Source: Synechococcus sp. A10-1-5-1 (lineage in GTDB: Bacteria; Cyanobacteriota; Cyanobacteriia; PCC-6307; Cyanobiaceae). From it: a DNA stretch of 64,000 bases. Location: assembly GCF_023115425.1 (NCBI RefSeq), contig NZ_CP096032.1, positions 1,240,001 through 1,304,000 of the forward strand. Reading direction: 5' to 3'. The position numbers were made by a program, and so were the translations under genes. Shown here in pieces: positions 27,044 to 36,508 of the stretch. A model generated the notes under the pieces. The model was not told the DNA's origin. It made no database searches and was given only the letters and a program-made list of their open reading frames with translations. The stretch's first letter is position 1, and every line of letters starts with the position of its first letter.

Positions 27044-27679
27044 CTAGAAACCACCGGCCACCCTGCCCTGCTTGGGCAAGCGGACAATCAGCCACTGCAG
27101 CAGGCCGACGCAGTAGGCGACCAGGGACACGTACCCAACAAAGGCAGCAATTGCAGCGGTCCAACTCCCGCCAAAGACGAAATCAAAGAAGCCGGCCACA
27201 CCGCCATGCAAGTCATCGGGGGCCTCAAGCCACACCTGGCAGATCGGCCTGGTCAATCCACCGCCGACACAGTTCAAGGCCACGGCACTCAAGGCAGCGC
27301 CCAGAAGGCCGAACACACTCAGCCCCCAGCGCCAGGCGCGCACCACGAACGGTAAGGGGCGCCAGGGCGGCAAGTCCGCCAACTCCTCATTGAGATCCAC
27401 CCAGAACCAGACGCTGATGACCACCAGCAGCTGAGACAAAACCGCCAGCAAGTAGCCCAGGGGTCGGTTGTCGGTCAGCAGCAGCACGGTGATCAGCAGC
27501 AGGCTGGCCACCTTCCAATAGATGCCCATCAAGCGGGTTAACGCTTGCTCGCGCTTCAAGGCCGACCAGATCAGCAGCACCAGGGGCAACCCCAGGGCGA
27601 AGACCGCAGCCAGGCGGTAATCCAGCCAGACGAGGGTGCGATAGAGCAGCAGATCTGGCACGCAGCAACACGCAGTCAA
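27044..27679 (-). CDS. DUF3177 family membrane protein
   Basis: 211 aa with about five transmembrane helices (around residues 22-38, 55-68, 74-92, 112-130 and 175-198). The beginning LLLYRTLVWLDYRLAAVFALGLPLVLLIW matches the cyanobacterial DUF3177 family from memory. Function unknown. Probably co-transcribed with the 104-aa gene downstream; divergent from the FIST gene. Confidence 0.75.
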   Translation of the reverse strand: MTACCCVPDLLLYRTLVWLDYRLAAVFALGLPLVLLIWSALKREQALTRLMGIYWKVASLLLITVLLLTDNRPLGYLLAVLSQLLVVISVWFWVDLNEELADLPPWRPLPFVVRAWRWGLSVFGLLGAALSAVALNCVGGGLTRPICQVWLEAPDDLHGGVAGFFDFVFGGSWTAAIAAFVGYVSLVAYCVGLLQWLIVRLPKQGRVAGGF

Positions 27680-27731
27680 CGGCCATTATCTGCAGCCCTG
27701 CCGCGAAAGGAAGCGGCTGTAAGGTCCGCCG

Positions 27732-29006
27732 ATGGCCTGGACCGCTCGCCTCTCCCCATTTTTGCCCTGGCGAACAGCGCCGCAGCAGGCGCAGTGCACG
27801 ACGGCGCTGAGCCGTGAGCCAGCCCTGGAAACCGCCATCGCCGATCTGGCTCAACAGCTCAAACAAGCCGGTCAGCGCAGCCAGGCTGACCTTGGGCTGG
27901 TGTTTTGCTCCAGCGCCTACGCCACCGACCTCCAGCGGTTCATGCCGCTGCTGCAGCAAGCGATTGGCGCGAAGCACTGGCTGGGCTGCTGTGGCGGCGG
28001 GGTCGTCGGCACCAACACCGAGGGCTCGGCCCAAGAGCTCGAAAACGAGCCCGCCATCAGCGTCACGTTGCTCTCTCTGCCCGAGACAGAGATCGAGCTC
28101 TTCATGCTCAAAAGCGATGCCTTGCCCGATCTCGATGGGTCACGGCAGAGCTGGATCGACTGGGCGGGAGTCGTCCCAGACGGCGGGCATTCCATGCTCC
28201 TGTTCATTGATCCGACCTGCACGGCGATCAACGACGTCATCAGCGGCTTGGACTTCGCCTATCCCGAAGCCCAGAAGATCGGGGGCATCGCCGCGCAACA
28301 CAACGCCCAACATGGCTCCCTGTTGCTCGGGGACAGGGTGGTGGACGGCGCCATCGGCTGCCTGATCAAAGGGGCCTGGCGCATTGATCCGGTGGTCGCC
28401 CAGGGCTGCAAGCCGATCGGTCCGGTCTTTGAGATTGAGCAGGCTGAGCGCAATGTGCTGCTGCGCCTGAGTCATGACGGAGACGCAGACACCCCCGTGG
28501 CCTGCCTGCAGACAATCCTTCAGGGCCTCTCTCCAGAGGAGAAGGAGCTGGTACGCCACTCACTGTTTCTTGGAGTCGCGAAAACCAACTTCCAGCTACC
28601 CAGCGATGGATCCCCTGCTCCTGGACCCGCGGTTCTGGTGCGCAACCTGCTTGGCGTCGACCCCCGCACCGGATCAGTCGCGGTGGCCGAGCGGCTGCGG
28701 GTCGGGCAACAGGTGCAGTTTCAACTGCGTGACGCCGAGACCTCACGGCAAGAACAACAGCAACTGCTTGGGCGGCAGCAAACCCGCAACGCCGACCCGC
28801 TGGCGGCACTTCTGTTTGCCTGCCTTGGCCGTGGCGAAGGCCTGTACGGCAGCCCCAATGGGGATGTGGAAGGGTGCCGGCAACAGTTCCCGGCCGTGCC
28901 CATCAGCGGTGCCTTCTGCAATGGCGAAATCGGCCCCGTCGCTGGTGCGACCCACTTGCATGGCTACACCGCCAGCTGGGGCTTTCTGGTGCCGAACACC
29001 CCCTGA
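27732..29006 (+). CDS. FIST domain signal-transduction-type protein
   Basis: 424 aa. The FIST_N half starts around residue 45 with LGLVFCSSAYATDL and LGCCGGGVVGTNTEG; the FIST_C half contains VRNLLGVDPRTGSVAVAERLRVGQQVQFQLRD and ends in VSGAFCNGEI-like and GATHLHGYTASWGFL sequences. FIST domains are thought to sense small ligands such as amino acids, usually next to chemotaxis or GGDEF genes; here the neighbours are housekeeping genes. trmB follows after 6 bp. Confidence 0.85.
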   Translation: MAWTARLSPFLPWRTAPQQAQCTTALSREPALETAIADLAQQLKQAGQRSQADLGLVFCSSAYATDLQRFMPLLQQAIGAKHWLGCCGGGVVGTNTEGSAQELENEPAISVTLLSLPETEIELFMLKSDALPDLDGSRQSWIDWAGVVPDGGHSMLLFIDPTCTAINDVISGLDFAYPEAQKIGGIAAQHNAQHGSLLLGDRVVDGAIGCLIKGAWRIDPVVAQGCKPIGPVFEIEQAERNVLLRLSHDGDADTPVACLQTILQGLSPEEKELVRHSLFLGVAKTNFQLPSDGSPAPGPAVLVRNLLGVDPRTGSVAVAERLRVGQQVQFQLRDAETSRQEQQQLLGRQQTRNADPLAALLFACLGRGEGLYGSPNGDVEGCRQQFPAVPISGAFCNGEIGPVAGATHLHGYTASWGFLVPNTP

Positions 29007-29012
29007 TTTCCG

Positions 29013-29726
29013 ATGGTGCGCCAACACGTCAACCCGCTGAGCCGCTTCTTCCAGTTGCCGCTGGAGCTGCCCCCACCGCAGGAGCTCTTCGCCGATCCCG
29101 GCCTACCGGTGCATCTCGACATCGGCTGCGCCCGGGGGCGCTTTCTCCTAGAGCTCGCCCAGCAGCAGCCCCAGGTCAACCACCTCGGAATTGAGATCCG
29201 GCGTCCCATGGTCACCGCCGCGGAAGCCGACCGTCAACAGCTCGGCCTGGGCAACCTGCACTATCTGTTCTGCAACGCCAACATCAGCACCAGCGCCTGG
29301 CTGCAGGCCTTGGCACCCGGTCAATTGGATCTGGTCTCCATCCAATTCCCCGATCCCTGGTTCAAAAAGAGGCACCACAAGCGCCGGGTGCTGCAACCGG
29401 CACTGCTGCTTGCGATCGCCGCGGCCCTGCAACCGGGCAAGCGCCTCTTTCTGCAGAGCGACATCCTGGACGTCATCGAACCCATGGTCGCCGTCACCGA
29501 AGCCAGCGGTTGCTTCAAGCGACCGGCGGACGACGCCAAACCCTGGCGCGAAGGCAACCCCCTACCGGTGCCAACCGAACGGGAGACCTACGTCCTCGGC
29601 CAAGACCTGCCGGTGTATCGGGTGCTCTACGAACGCAACGAAACGCCGTTACCCAGCCTGGAAGCACTGGAGCAACGGCTGGAAGCCGCCGATAATCCCG
29701 AGACATCAACCCACCCCTCGGCATGA
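29013..29726 (+). CDS. trmB: tRNA (guanine-N7)-methyltransferase
   Basis: SAM-dependent enzyme that forms m7G46 in tRNA. In 237 aa the SAM site [17 protein letters not shown] lies near residues 32-48, followed by [12 protein letters not shown], and the signature [18 protein letters not shown] near 110-127. The stop overlaps the ictB start (ATGA), indicating coupling. Confidence 0.95.
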   Translation: MVRQHVNPLSRFFQLPLELPPPQELFADPGLPVHLDIGCARGRFLLELAQQQPQVNHLGIEIRRPMVTAAEADRQQLGLGNLHYLFCNANISTSAWLQALAPGQLDLVSIQFPDPWFKKRHHKRRVLQPALLLAIAAALQPGKRLFLQSDILDVIEPMVAVTEASGCFKRPADDAKPWREGNPLPVPTERETYVLGQDLPVYRVLYERNETPLPSLEALEQRLEAADNPETSTHPSA

Positions 29727-31042
29727 GCGCAGGATCGGCGCCATCCACCCCCTGGCTGTTGCGATGGCAGGGGACGTTGGGCAGTGCCAGCGAGGGGCCC
29801 CTCGGATCAAGGCTCAGCCTGGTCGCCGGAATCGTGCTCTGCATGCTGATGGCGGCGATGCCCTTTGTCACGCGGGCGGGCCTGAGCCTGTTGATCCTCT
29901 CCTCGGGGTTGCTTTGGCTGATGTGGTCGCTCGTTCTCCCCGCCGGTCGCATTGGCCGCATCAGCGGTTGGCTCCTGCTGATGCTGGGCATCGCCGTTTT
30001 GGCGACCGGGTTCTCGCCGGTCACCCCTGCCGCGTTCAAAGGCCTGCTGAAGCTGATCAGCTACCTGGGGGTCTACGCCCTAATGCGGCAACTGCTTGAG
30101 CAGGCACCCCGGTGGTGGGATCGGCTGGTGGCGGCCCTGTTGGGAGGTGAACTGCTCAGCAGCGTCCTCGCCATTCGGCAGCTCTACGGCGACACCAGTG
30201 AGCTGGCCCGCTGGGCGGATCCCAACTCCGTCGCCGATGGAACGATCCGGGTCTACGGACCACTGGAGAACCCAAATCTGCTGGCGGGATACCTGATCCC
30301 GATCCTGCCCATTGCCTTGATTGCTCTGTTGCGCTGGCGTTCTTGGCCGCAACGCCTGTTTGCCGCCAGTGCCCTGATGCTCGGCAGCAGTGCCCTCTTC
30401 CTCAGCTACAGCCGGGGTGGCTGGCTTGGGATGTTGGGAGCCCTTGGGGCCACGGTCCTGCTGCTGGTGTTGCGGCAGACGCGCCACTGGCCGCCCCTTT
30501 GGCGCCGCCTCTTCCCGCTGCTGCTGATCGCGGCGGCGGTCGGCGTGCTTGTGGTCGCCGTCACCCAAATCGAGCCCCTGCGGATCCGAGTCATGAGCCT
30601 GGCGGCCGGCCGCGGGGATAGCTCCAACAACTTCCGCATCAACGTCTGGCTCGCGGCCATCGAGATGATCCAGGAGCGGCCTTGGCTTGGGATCGGGCCC
30701 GGCAACAGCGCCTTCAACCTGATCTACCCCCTCTATCAACAGCCCAAGTTCAATGCCCTGAGCGCCTACTCCGTGCCGCTCGAGCTGCTGGTTGAAGGGG
30801 GTATCCCCAATCTGCTCGCCGCGTTGGGCTTGCTCTTCGCCAGCATGCGGGCTGGTCTTAGCCAACTCAAAGGTGAGTCGATTTGGGCTCTGCCTGCCCT
30901 CGCCGCCATTGCCGCCATTGCTGGGCTCTGCGTTCAAGGCGCGACCGACACGATCTTCTTCCGGCCGGAAGTCCAACTCACAGGCTGGTTCTGCCTGGCC
31001 ACATTGAGCGCCAGCCAAAACGCCAGCAGCAGTGATGGCTGA
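29723..31042 (+). CDS. ictB: IctB-type membrane protein (O-antigen ligase superfamily)
   Basis: 439 aa with roughly ten transmembrane helices. [16 protein letters not shown] and [19 protein letters not shown] are the signatures shared by IctB and the Wzy/WaaL O-antigen polymerase/ligase superfamily. In cyanobacteria the protein was named for a role in inorganic carbon accumulation, but direct bicarbonate transport is disputed. The overlap with trmB and with the kinase gene (8 bp) suggests one transcript, which would also fit a polysaccharide role. Confidence 0.85.
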   Translation: MSAGSAPSTPWLLRWQGTLGSASEGPLGSRLSLVAGIVLCMLMAAMPFVTRAGLSLLILSSGLLWLMWSLVLPAGRIGRISGWLLLMLGIAVLATGFSPVTPAAFKGLLKLISYLGVYALMRQLLEQAPRWWDRLVAALLGGELLSSVLAIRQLYGDTSELARWADPNSVADGTIRVYGPLENPNLLAGYLIPILPIALIALLRWRSWPQRLFAASALMLGSSALFLSYSRGGWLGMLGALGATVLLLVLRQTRHWPPLWRRLFPLLLIAAAVGVLVVAVTQIEPLRIRVMSLAAGRGDSSNNFRINVWLAAIEMIQERPWLGIGPGNSAFNLIYPLYQQPKFNALSAYSVPLELLVEGGIPNLLAALGLLFASMRAGLSQLKGESIWALPALAAIAAIAGLCVQGATDTIFFRPEVQLTGWFCLATLSASQNASSSDG

Positions 31043-31991
31043 AGGTCCCCTGCTGGCTGGCTTTGACGCTGGACAAACCCACACCAGCTGCAAGCTGGCT
31101 TGGCTCAAGAGCAATGGAGAGCTGAACCCCATCGGCCAGGGATATGGACCGGGAGTTCGCCATCTGGCCGCCCCAGGCGGCGAAGCCTGTTTCCGGGAGG
31201 CCCTGCAGCAGAGCCTTCGCGATGCACTCCAGCAAGCCGGACTGCCTGACGATCAGCCCTTCGCCGCCGGTGTGGGCGCCAGCGGCATTGAGCGGGGCAG
31301 CGCAATCCAGAGCCAAGGGGAAGCCTTGGCGGCCGATGCTCTCCACCTGCCCAAGGCCTCTGTTGCGGTCAGCGGCGATGAACACACCGCCCTCATTGGT
31401 GCCCTGGACAACGATCCGGGCGTTCTGGTGATCAGTGGCACCGGCTGCATCGCCCTCGGCCAAAACGGCTCAGGACGCTGGCATCGCAGCGGCGGCTGGG
31501 GCTGGCTTCTGGATGGAGCGGGCTCAGCAATGGATCTTGGCCGCGACGGATTAGCGATCAGCGTCCAAATGGCCGATGGCCGGCTGAGCGAAACCGCGCT
31601 GAAAGACCAGCTCTGGCAAGCCCTGGGAGTCAGCACTGCCCAGGAGCTGAAGGCCGCGGTCATCGCCGAAGGATTTGGTGCCGCAGGCTTTGCCCGGCTC
31701 GCTCCGGTCGTGGACGCGAGTGCCAGCAGCGGCGATCCCCATGCCCGCGTGATCATCGAGCGCTCAGCACTTGCCCTCAGCCAGATGGTCAGCACCATCG
31801 CCTCCACGCTGGAACTGCAAGCTCCACGGGTGTGTTGCAGCGGCGGTGCGCTTACGCACCTGAAGACGCTGCGTGAGGCCTTTGCCGCGGACCTCGCGCA
31901 ACGCTGCCCAGGCGCAACCTTGGTGGGACCCAAGGGCGATGCCTGTGATGGAGCCCTACGGCTCGCCGTTCAGGCAGCGTTGAGGTGCTGA
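31035..31991 (+). CDS. BadF/BadG/NagK-type sugar kinase
   Basis: 318 aa of the ASKHA ATPase fold. The phosphate-1 loop LAGFDAGQTHTSCKLAW, VLVISGTGCIALGQN (phosphate-2-like), WHRSGGWGWLLDGAGSAMDLG and the adenosine motif VCCSGGALTHL match the N-acetylglucosamine/N-acetylmuramic kinase branch. Substrate not certain. Starts at ATG 31035, inside the end of ictB, and overlaps the convergent glmM end by 22 bp. Its placement beside glmM suggests amino-sugar salvage. Confidence 0.82.
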   Translation: MAEGPLLAGFDAGQTHTSCKLAWLKSNGELNPIGQGYGPGVRHLAAPGGEACFREALQQSLRDALQQAGLPDDQPFAAGVGASGIERGSAIQSQGEALAADALHLPKASVAVSGDEHTALIGALDNDPGVLVISGTGCIALGQNGSGRWHRSGGWGWLLDGAGSAMDLGRDGLAISVQMADGRLSETALKDQLWQALGVSTAQELKAAVIAEGFGAAGFARLAPVVDASASSGDPHARVIIERSALALSQMVSTIASTLELQAPRVCCSGGALTHLKTLREAFAADLAQRCPGATLVGPKGDACDGALRLAVQAALRC

Positions 31992-33346
31992 TCGGCGAGT
32001 TCCGCGAGATGGCGACTCCAATGGTCGACATCCGCCTGCTGAGCCGCCTCCACCATCACCCGCAGCAACGGCTCGGTGCCACTGGCCCGCACCAACACGC
32101 GCCCGCTGCCGGCCATCGCTGCTTCGGCGGCCTGAACCTCCTTCAGCAGGGGCAGGCAGTTCTCCCATCCGGTGCGCTTGCTGCGATCTGGGACGGTGAC
32201 ATTCACCAATTTCTGTGGATAGGGCTGGAAGCTGCCATCGAGCCAATCACTCAGGGAGCCCCCCTGGGCCTGGATCAAGCTCGCCACCTGCAACGCCGTC
32301 AGCAGTCCATCACCGCTCATGCCGTGGCGGGCCGAAAGGATGTGACCGGACTGTTCACCGCCTAAAGACGCCCCGAGCTCCTCCATGGCGGCATGCACAT
32401 ATTGATCGCCGACCGCGGTGCGCTCAAGCACGCCGCCTTGGGCTTGCCAGGCGCGCTCAAACCCCAGATTGCTCATCACCGTCGCGACAATCCGGTTCTC
32501 GGGCAGAGCGCCCTCAGCCATCAGGGCCTGGCCCCAGAGGTAGAGGATCTGATCACCATCGACGACCCGGCCGCGGCCATCGACCGCGAGCATCCGATCG
32601 GCATCGCCATCGAAGGCAAAGCCCATGGCCGCACCTTGCGCGATCACCTTTGCCTGGAGGGCCGCGAGATGGGTGCTGCCGCAGCCCTGGTTAATCCGCG
32701 TCCCATCGGGCTGGCCGTGGAGCACCGTGACATCGGCGCCCAACTCACGAAAGACGCTTTCACCGCAGCTCGTCGCCGAACCCCAGCAGAGATCGAGGAC
32801 CACCTTGGCGCCATCGAGCCGGGCTGAACCCACGCTCTCGAGCAGGCGCTGGCGGTAGTCGTTCAGCAAATCCGGTCGCTGCTCGAGCCGTCCGTTGGCA
32901 CGGAAACCGCTCAGGACATTGCCGCTGCCATGCAAGCCCGCTTCGATCTGGACCTGCTGTTGCTTGGCCAACTTGGCACCGCAGGCCCCAAAGACTTTGA
33001 TGCCGTTGTCATGGGGGGGGTTGTGGCTGGCCGAAACCATCAGACCGCCACTGGCACCGAGCTGACGGATGGCCCCAGGAACAGCAGGGGTTGGACACAG
33101 ACCGATATCCAGCACATCTCGGCCAGCCGCGGTCAGACCCGCGGCCAGGGCGGCCACCAACATCGGGCCACTGCTGCGGGAGTCCATCCCCAGCACGATG
33201 GGACCACCGTCGGGCAAAACCAGGCCGCACCAGTAGCCAACCTGGAGCGCCAGGGCCGGAGTAATCACCTGACCGACGCGGCCGCGGATGCCGTCGGTTC
33301 CAAAACTCGCCGTACCAGAAGGGAATGGCGCCCCAAGCGGAGACAT
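31970..33346 (-). CDS. glmM: Phosphoglucosamine mutase
   Basis: Interconverts glucosamine-6-phosphate and glucosamine-1-phosphate on the way to UDP-GlcNAc. The 458-aa protein begins with ASFGTDGIRGRVG; the catalytic phosphoserine is Ser107 in MVSASHNPPHDNG; the Mg loop is FAFDGDADRM; the sugar loop is GGEQSGHI; the phosphate site is VRASGTEPLLRVM. ATG 33361 is an alternative start. The open frame extends to 33529 but the extension does not look coding. Confidence 0.95.
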   Translation of the reverse strand: MSPLGAPFPSGTASFGTDGIRGRVGQVITPALALQVGYWCGLVLPDGGPIVLGMDSRSSGPMLVAALAAGLTAAGRDVLDIGLCPTPAVPGAIRQLGASGGLMVSASHNPPHDNGIKVFGACGAKLAKQQQVQIEAGLHGSGNVLSGFRANGRLEQRPDLLNDYRQRLLESVGSARLDGAKVVLDLCWGSATSCGESVFRELGADVTVLHGQPDGTRINQGCGSTHLAALQAKVIAQGAAMGFAFDGDADRMLAVDGRGRVVDGDQILYLWGQALMAEGALPENRIVATVMSNLGFERAWQAQGGVLERTAVGDQYVHAAMEELGASLGGEQSGHILSARHGMSGDGLLTALQVASLIQAQGGSLSDWLDGSFQPYPQKLVNVTVPDRSKRTGWENCLPLLKEVQAAEAAMAGSGRVLVRASGTEPLLRVMVEAAQQADVDHWSRHLAELADQHLNAA

Positions 33347-33443
33347 GACGAGCCACTGCATCAACGCTGGCGGCAGGCTAGGTCGTGTTTGGCATGCAGG
33401 CGGAGCCCATCTCACCAAGAATGCGCGCAGTGATTGCACCGCT

Positions 33444-35459
33444 TTGGCCCAGCGCCCCCTCTCCGCTGAACAACGCCAAAGCCTTCTTGGCACCGCGCTG
33501 ATTGGTCTCTGCTGCCTTGGAACAGGCATTGCCCTGGCAGCCGGACGTCAGTGGCTGGTGCAACTGGCTCCTCCCCTAACCCCCAACAACAGCGCGGCCG
33601 AGCTGGCACGCAACCGAAGGCAAAGCCTGGATCCAGACCGGAGACGTGATGCGGCACTCCTGCTGAGTGCCCAGCCCAAGAGCACGCCCGAAGAGCGCCG
33701 GTATTGGCTCCAGGGCCAGGGCTGGGGCAATCACGGAGGCAATCGGGTACTGGCCGCCATCAGCCTCAAGCGCGCGGCCCAGGCTGCCCAAGCCAGCGGA
33801 CGCCCCCAGGAAGCCCAGGTGCTCTGGGGGGAATTGCTGCGCCGCTTCCCGCAGGAGCCCGCCAGTGCTGATGCCCTGTATGCCCTGGGCCGGAGGCAAC
33901 CCAAGCTGCGGCGCACCCTGCTGAAGCGCTTTGCCCCCCACCCAGCAGCCCTGGCGGCAGCGCTGGAAGCAGGCGATGCGCTGCATCTGGCTCGTTGGGG
34001 AGCCCGCTGGCCCGGCGCTGAAACGCTCCTGCTCCAAACCTGCGAAGAGCAACAGGCCGCGCTCAGCGCTGAAGACAAACAGCTGCTGGCCGCGGGTCTC
34101 GTGCAACTGGGGCGCGGCCAGCAGGCCCTGAACTGCCTGGGGGAGACGGCCCCCACCGCTGAACTGCAGCTTCGACTCGCCCAAATCCTGCTGCGTGGGA
34201 GCCGCGCGCAACAAACGCAGGCCGAAGAGTTACTGGTGCGCCTTGCCAACCGCGAGGGCCCGGAGGGATTCGAAGCAGCGCGCCTGTTGGCGCAGTCCCC
34301 TGCTCCCAGAGCGGTTGAACAGCTCCAGCAACTGCCGCCGTCGCTCCAGGACAGCGCCCCGGTGCAGGCACGTCTCGCCGAAGCCGGGCAAGTTGACCCA
34401 GCCGCGGTGCTGAGCCGCTGGCCCAACGATCCCGCCAGCTGGGAGCTGCAGTGGAGCGAGGCCCGCCAGGCGCTACTGCAGCGTGACTGGAGCCAAGCCA
34501 GCCGCTGGCTCAGCCAACTGGACAGCGCAACCCTGCCAGCCCCCCTGGCGGCGCGCCAATTGTTCTGGCAAGGCTGGAGTGCCCAGCAACAGGGGGACCA
34601 GGCGAGCGCCGAGCAGTTCTGGCGGCGAACCCAACGCAGCCAGCCGCTGGGCTACTACAGCTGGCGGGCCAAAGAACGTCTGGGTGAGACCAGCAACAGC
34701 GAGCACAGCGCAGAGGCGCTTCAGTTCTGGCAACCCCTGGCCAGTGGTGATCCACGCATCGATGCCCTCTGGCAGCGGGGCCAAGCGCTAGAGGCTTGGG
34801 AAAGCTGGCGCACCAAGCAAGGGGGAAAGCCCCCCCTCCATCCAGAGGAGTTCCTGATCGAAGGTCGCCTGCGCACGGCGATCGGGGATGACTGGACGGG
34901 CCTGGGACAACTCGAGCGCGCCAGCTTCCGCCTCCCCCAGATCGGCTGCAGGGGACAACTGGAGCGTGAGCGCCAGCTCCACCCGAGGCGCTTCTCAGCG
35001 GAGCTGAATGCTGCCAGCCAAGCCAACGCTGTCGATCTGGCTCTCTTGCTGGCAGTCGCAAAACAGGAATCGCGCTTCAGCCCAACCGTGCGCTCAGGGG
35101 CCGGAGCCAGTGGGCTGCTGCAACTGATGCCGGCCACCGCCAGCGAACTGGCAGGAGAATCCTTGGACCATGAGGCCCTCAGCGACCCCGAACGCAACGG
35201 AGCCCTAGGAGCGGCCTACCTCAAGCAACTCCTCAGGGGCGCCGCGGGGAATCTTTTCCAAGCGATCGCCAGCTACAACGCCGGCCCCGGTGCCGTCGGC
35301 GGATGGCTCAAACGTGAAGGCTTCGATCTGCAGCGCGAACCTGAGCTCTGGACTGAAGCCATCCCCTATCCCGAAACCCGGCTGTACACCAAAAAAGTGC
35401 TGGGGAATTACTGGAGCTACCGGCAGCTTGGCCAGCGGGCAGAAGACCTTTGCCGCTGA
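33444..35459 (+). CDS. Soluble lytic transglycosylase (Slt-type)
   Basis: A murein-cleaving enzyme of about 671 aa. A hydrophobic signal/anchor segment (TALIGLCCLGTGIALAAG) near the N-terminus is followed by a long Ala/Gln/Leu-rich helical repeat region, then a C-terminal SLT domain: AKQESRFSPTVRSGAGASGLLQLMP with the catalytic Glu in KQES and IASYNAGPGAV. TTG 33444 keeps it clear of the divergent glmM start; ATG 33345 is in frame and would overlap glmM. Exported, periplasmic action expected. Confidence 0.88.
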   Translation: MAQRPLSAEQRQSLLGTALIGLCCLGTGIALAAGRQWLVQLAPPLTPNNSAAELARNRRQSLDPDRRRDAALLLSAQPKSTPEERRYWLQGQGWGNHGGNRVLAAISLKRAAQAAQASGRPQEAQVLWGELLRRFPQEPASADALYALGRRQPKLRRTLLKRFAPHPAALAAALEAGDALHLARWGARWPGAETLLLQTCEEQQAALSAEDKQLLAAGLVQLGRGQQALNCLGETAPTAELQLRLAQILLRGSRAQQTQAEELLVRLANREGPEGFEAARLLAQSPAPRAVEQLQQLPPSLQDSAPVQARLAEAGQVDPAAVLSRWPNDPASWELQWSEARQALLQRDWSQASRWLSQLDSATLPAPLAARQLFWQGWSAQQQGDQASAEQFWRRTQRSQPLGYYSWRAKERLGETSNSEHSAEALQFWQPLASGDPRIDALWQRGQALEAWESWRTKQGGKPPLHPEEFLIEGRLRTAIGDDWTGLGQLERASFRLPQIGCRGQLERERQLHPRRFSAELNAASQANAVDLALLLAVAKQESRFSPTVRSGAGASGLLQLMPATASELAGESLDHEALSDPERNGALGAAYLKQLLRGAAGNLFQAIASYNAGPGAVGGWLKREGFDLQREPELWTEAIPYPETRLYTKKVLGNYWSYRQLGQRAEDLCR

Positions 35460-35468
35460 CCTCAGCGA

Positions 35469-35999
35469 TTAACCGAAAACGAAGCCCAGATGGGCATAGA
35501 GGGAGCGACCCACCAGGATCCCGGACAGGACCCAACCGCACAGCACAAACGCGCTGAGCAAGGGAGCCGGGGCAATCCTCAGCCGCGTGAGATCCAGCCG
35601 GGCGAGCAAGACAGCAGAGGCCAACACCAGCACTTCAGAGAGCACCGCCAGGTGCAGCAGATACAGGCCCCCAGTGATCACCACCAGAAGGGTGACCACC
35701 AAGGTCAGGGCCTTACTGGCGGCCATCAGCTGCGAGAGCTCCCGCAGAAGCAGATCGGGCATGGTGCAAAGCACCACCACCAGAAGGGCCTGCATGCACT
35801 GCAGGGGCCAGAACCAGGGGCCCGCGAACTCCATCTGCAAGGGGGTGCTGGCCTGGTCGACCAACTGCGGAGCCACATCGGCCCAATGCAGGCCCATGAA
35901 AGCGCTGACAGCAAACAGCACCAACAACATCGGTGCCCGCAGCGGCAGGACCAACAGGCCAAGAACAGCAGTCACAGGGCGCATGAACGGGCGCATCAC
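35469..35999 (-). CDS. Polytopic membrane protein of unknown function
   Basis: 176 aa, about five hydrophobic helices (around residues 8-35, 62-82, 97-112, 114-133 and 150-170). No motif that I recognise. It overlaps the upstream NIL-ferredoxin gene by 4 bp on the same strand, so a coupled pair is likely, and lies 9 bp from the stop of the convergent lytic transglycosylase gene. Confidence 0.65.
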   Translation of the reverse strand: MMRPFMRPVTAVLGLLVLPLRAPMLLVLFAVSAFMGLHWADVAPQLVDQASTPLQMEFAGPWFWPLQCMQALLVVVLCTMPDLLLRELSQLMAASKALTLVVTLLVVITGGLYLLHLAVLSEVLVLASAVLLARLDLTRLRIAPAPLLSAFVLCGWVLSGILVGRSLYAHLGFVFG

Positions 36000-36424
36000 T
36001 GGTCAGCGGTCACAGCTTGATCCAACACCAGGGCGATGGCTTCAAACGGACATGAGGGGATGCATTGCTCGCAGACCAGACAGCGCTGCGCGTTGAACGT
36101 CAGCCGCCAACTGGGGGCGGTGCAACTCAGGGCTCCACTTGGGCAGACGCTGGTGCAAATCCCGCAGTCCACGCAACGCTGCGGATCAATCGCAATCTCA
36201 CCGGAGGCCCGGTTCAGGCCCAGACCCTGCCCCTCCAACCACTGCTCGGCCGCATCCAGATCGTCGATGTCGCCCGAGAGCTCCACCACCATCGTCCCGC
36301 TCTGGTTGGGCGCGATCTGAGCCCGAAGGATTTTGGCGGCGATATCAAATTCAACCGCCAGGCGATAGGTAATCGGCTGATGCACCGCCTCCCGCGGAAA
36401 GTGAAGGGTGATGCGGCGTTTCAA
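35996..36424 (-). CDS. NIL domain-containing 2[4Fe-4S] ferredoxin
   Basis: 142 aa. The N-terminal ~75 residues form an ACT-like NIL domain (ITYRLAVEFDIAAKILRAQIAPNQSG); the C-terminal part has two cluster motifs, CVDCGICTSVCP and CLVCEQCIPSCP, each of C-x2-C-x2-C-x3-C type. NIL domains occur in methionine transporters; with ferredoxins they appear in cyanobacteria and in sulphur-related redox proteins. The substrate or partner is not known. It faces the thioredoxin-like gene. Confidence 0.85.
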   Translation of the reverse strand: MKRRITLHFPREAVHQPITYRLAVEFDIAAKILRAQIAPNQSGTMVVELSGDIDDLDAAEQWLEGQGLGLNRASGEIAIDPQRCVDCGICTSVCPSGALSCTAPSWRLTFNAQRCLVCEQCIPSCPFEAIALVLDQAVTADQ

Positions 36425-36508
36425 GGGCGCAACTCAGCCACCGTCAGGGTATCGACGCGGAACGCGAACAGCCCTGGCAGATTGGCCCAAAGCACGAACA
36501 CACCTCCT

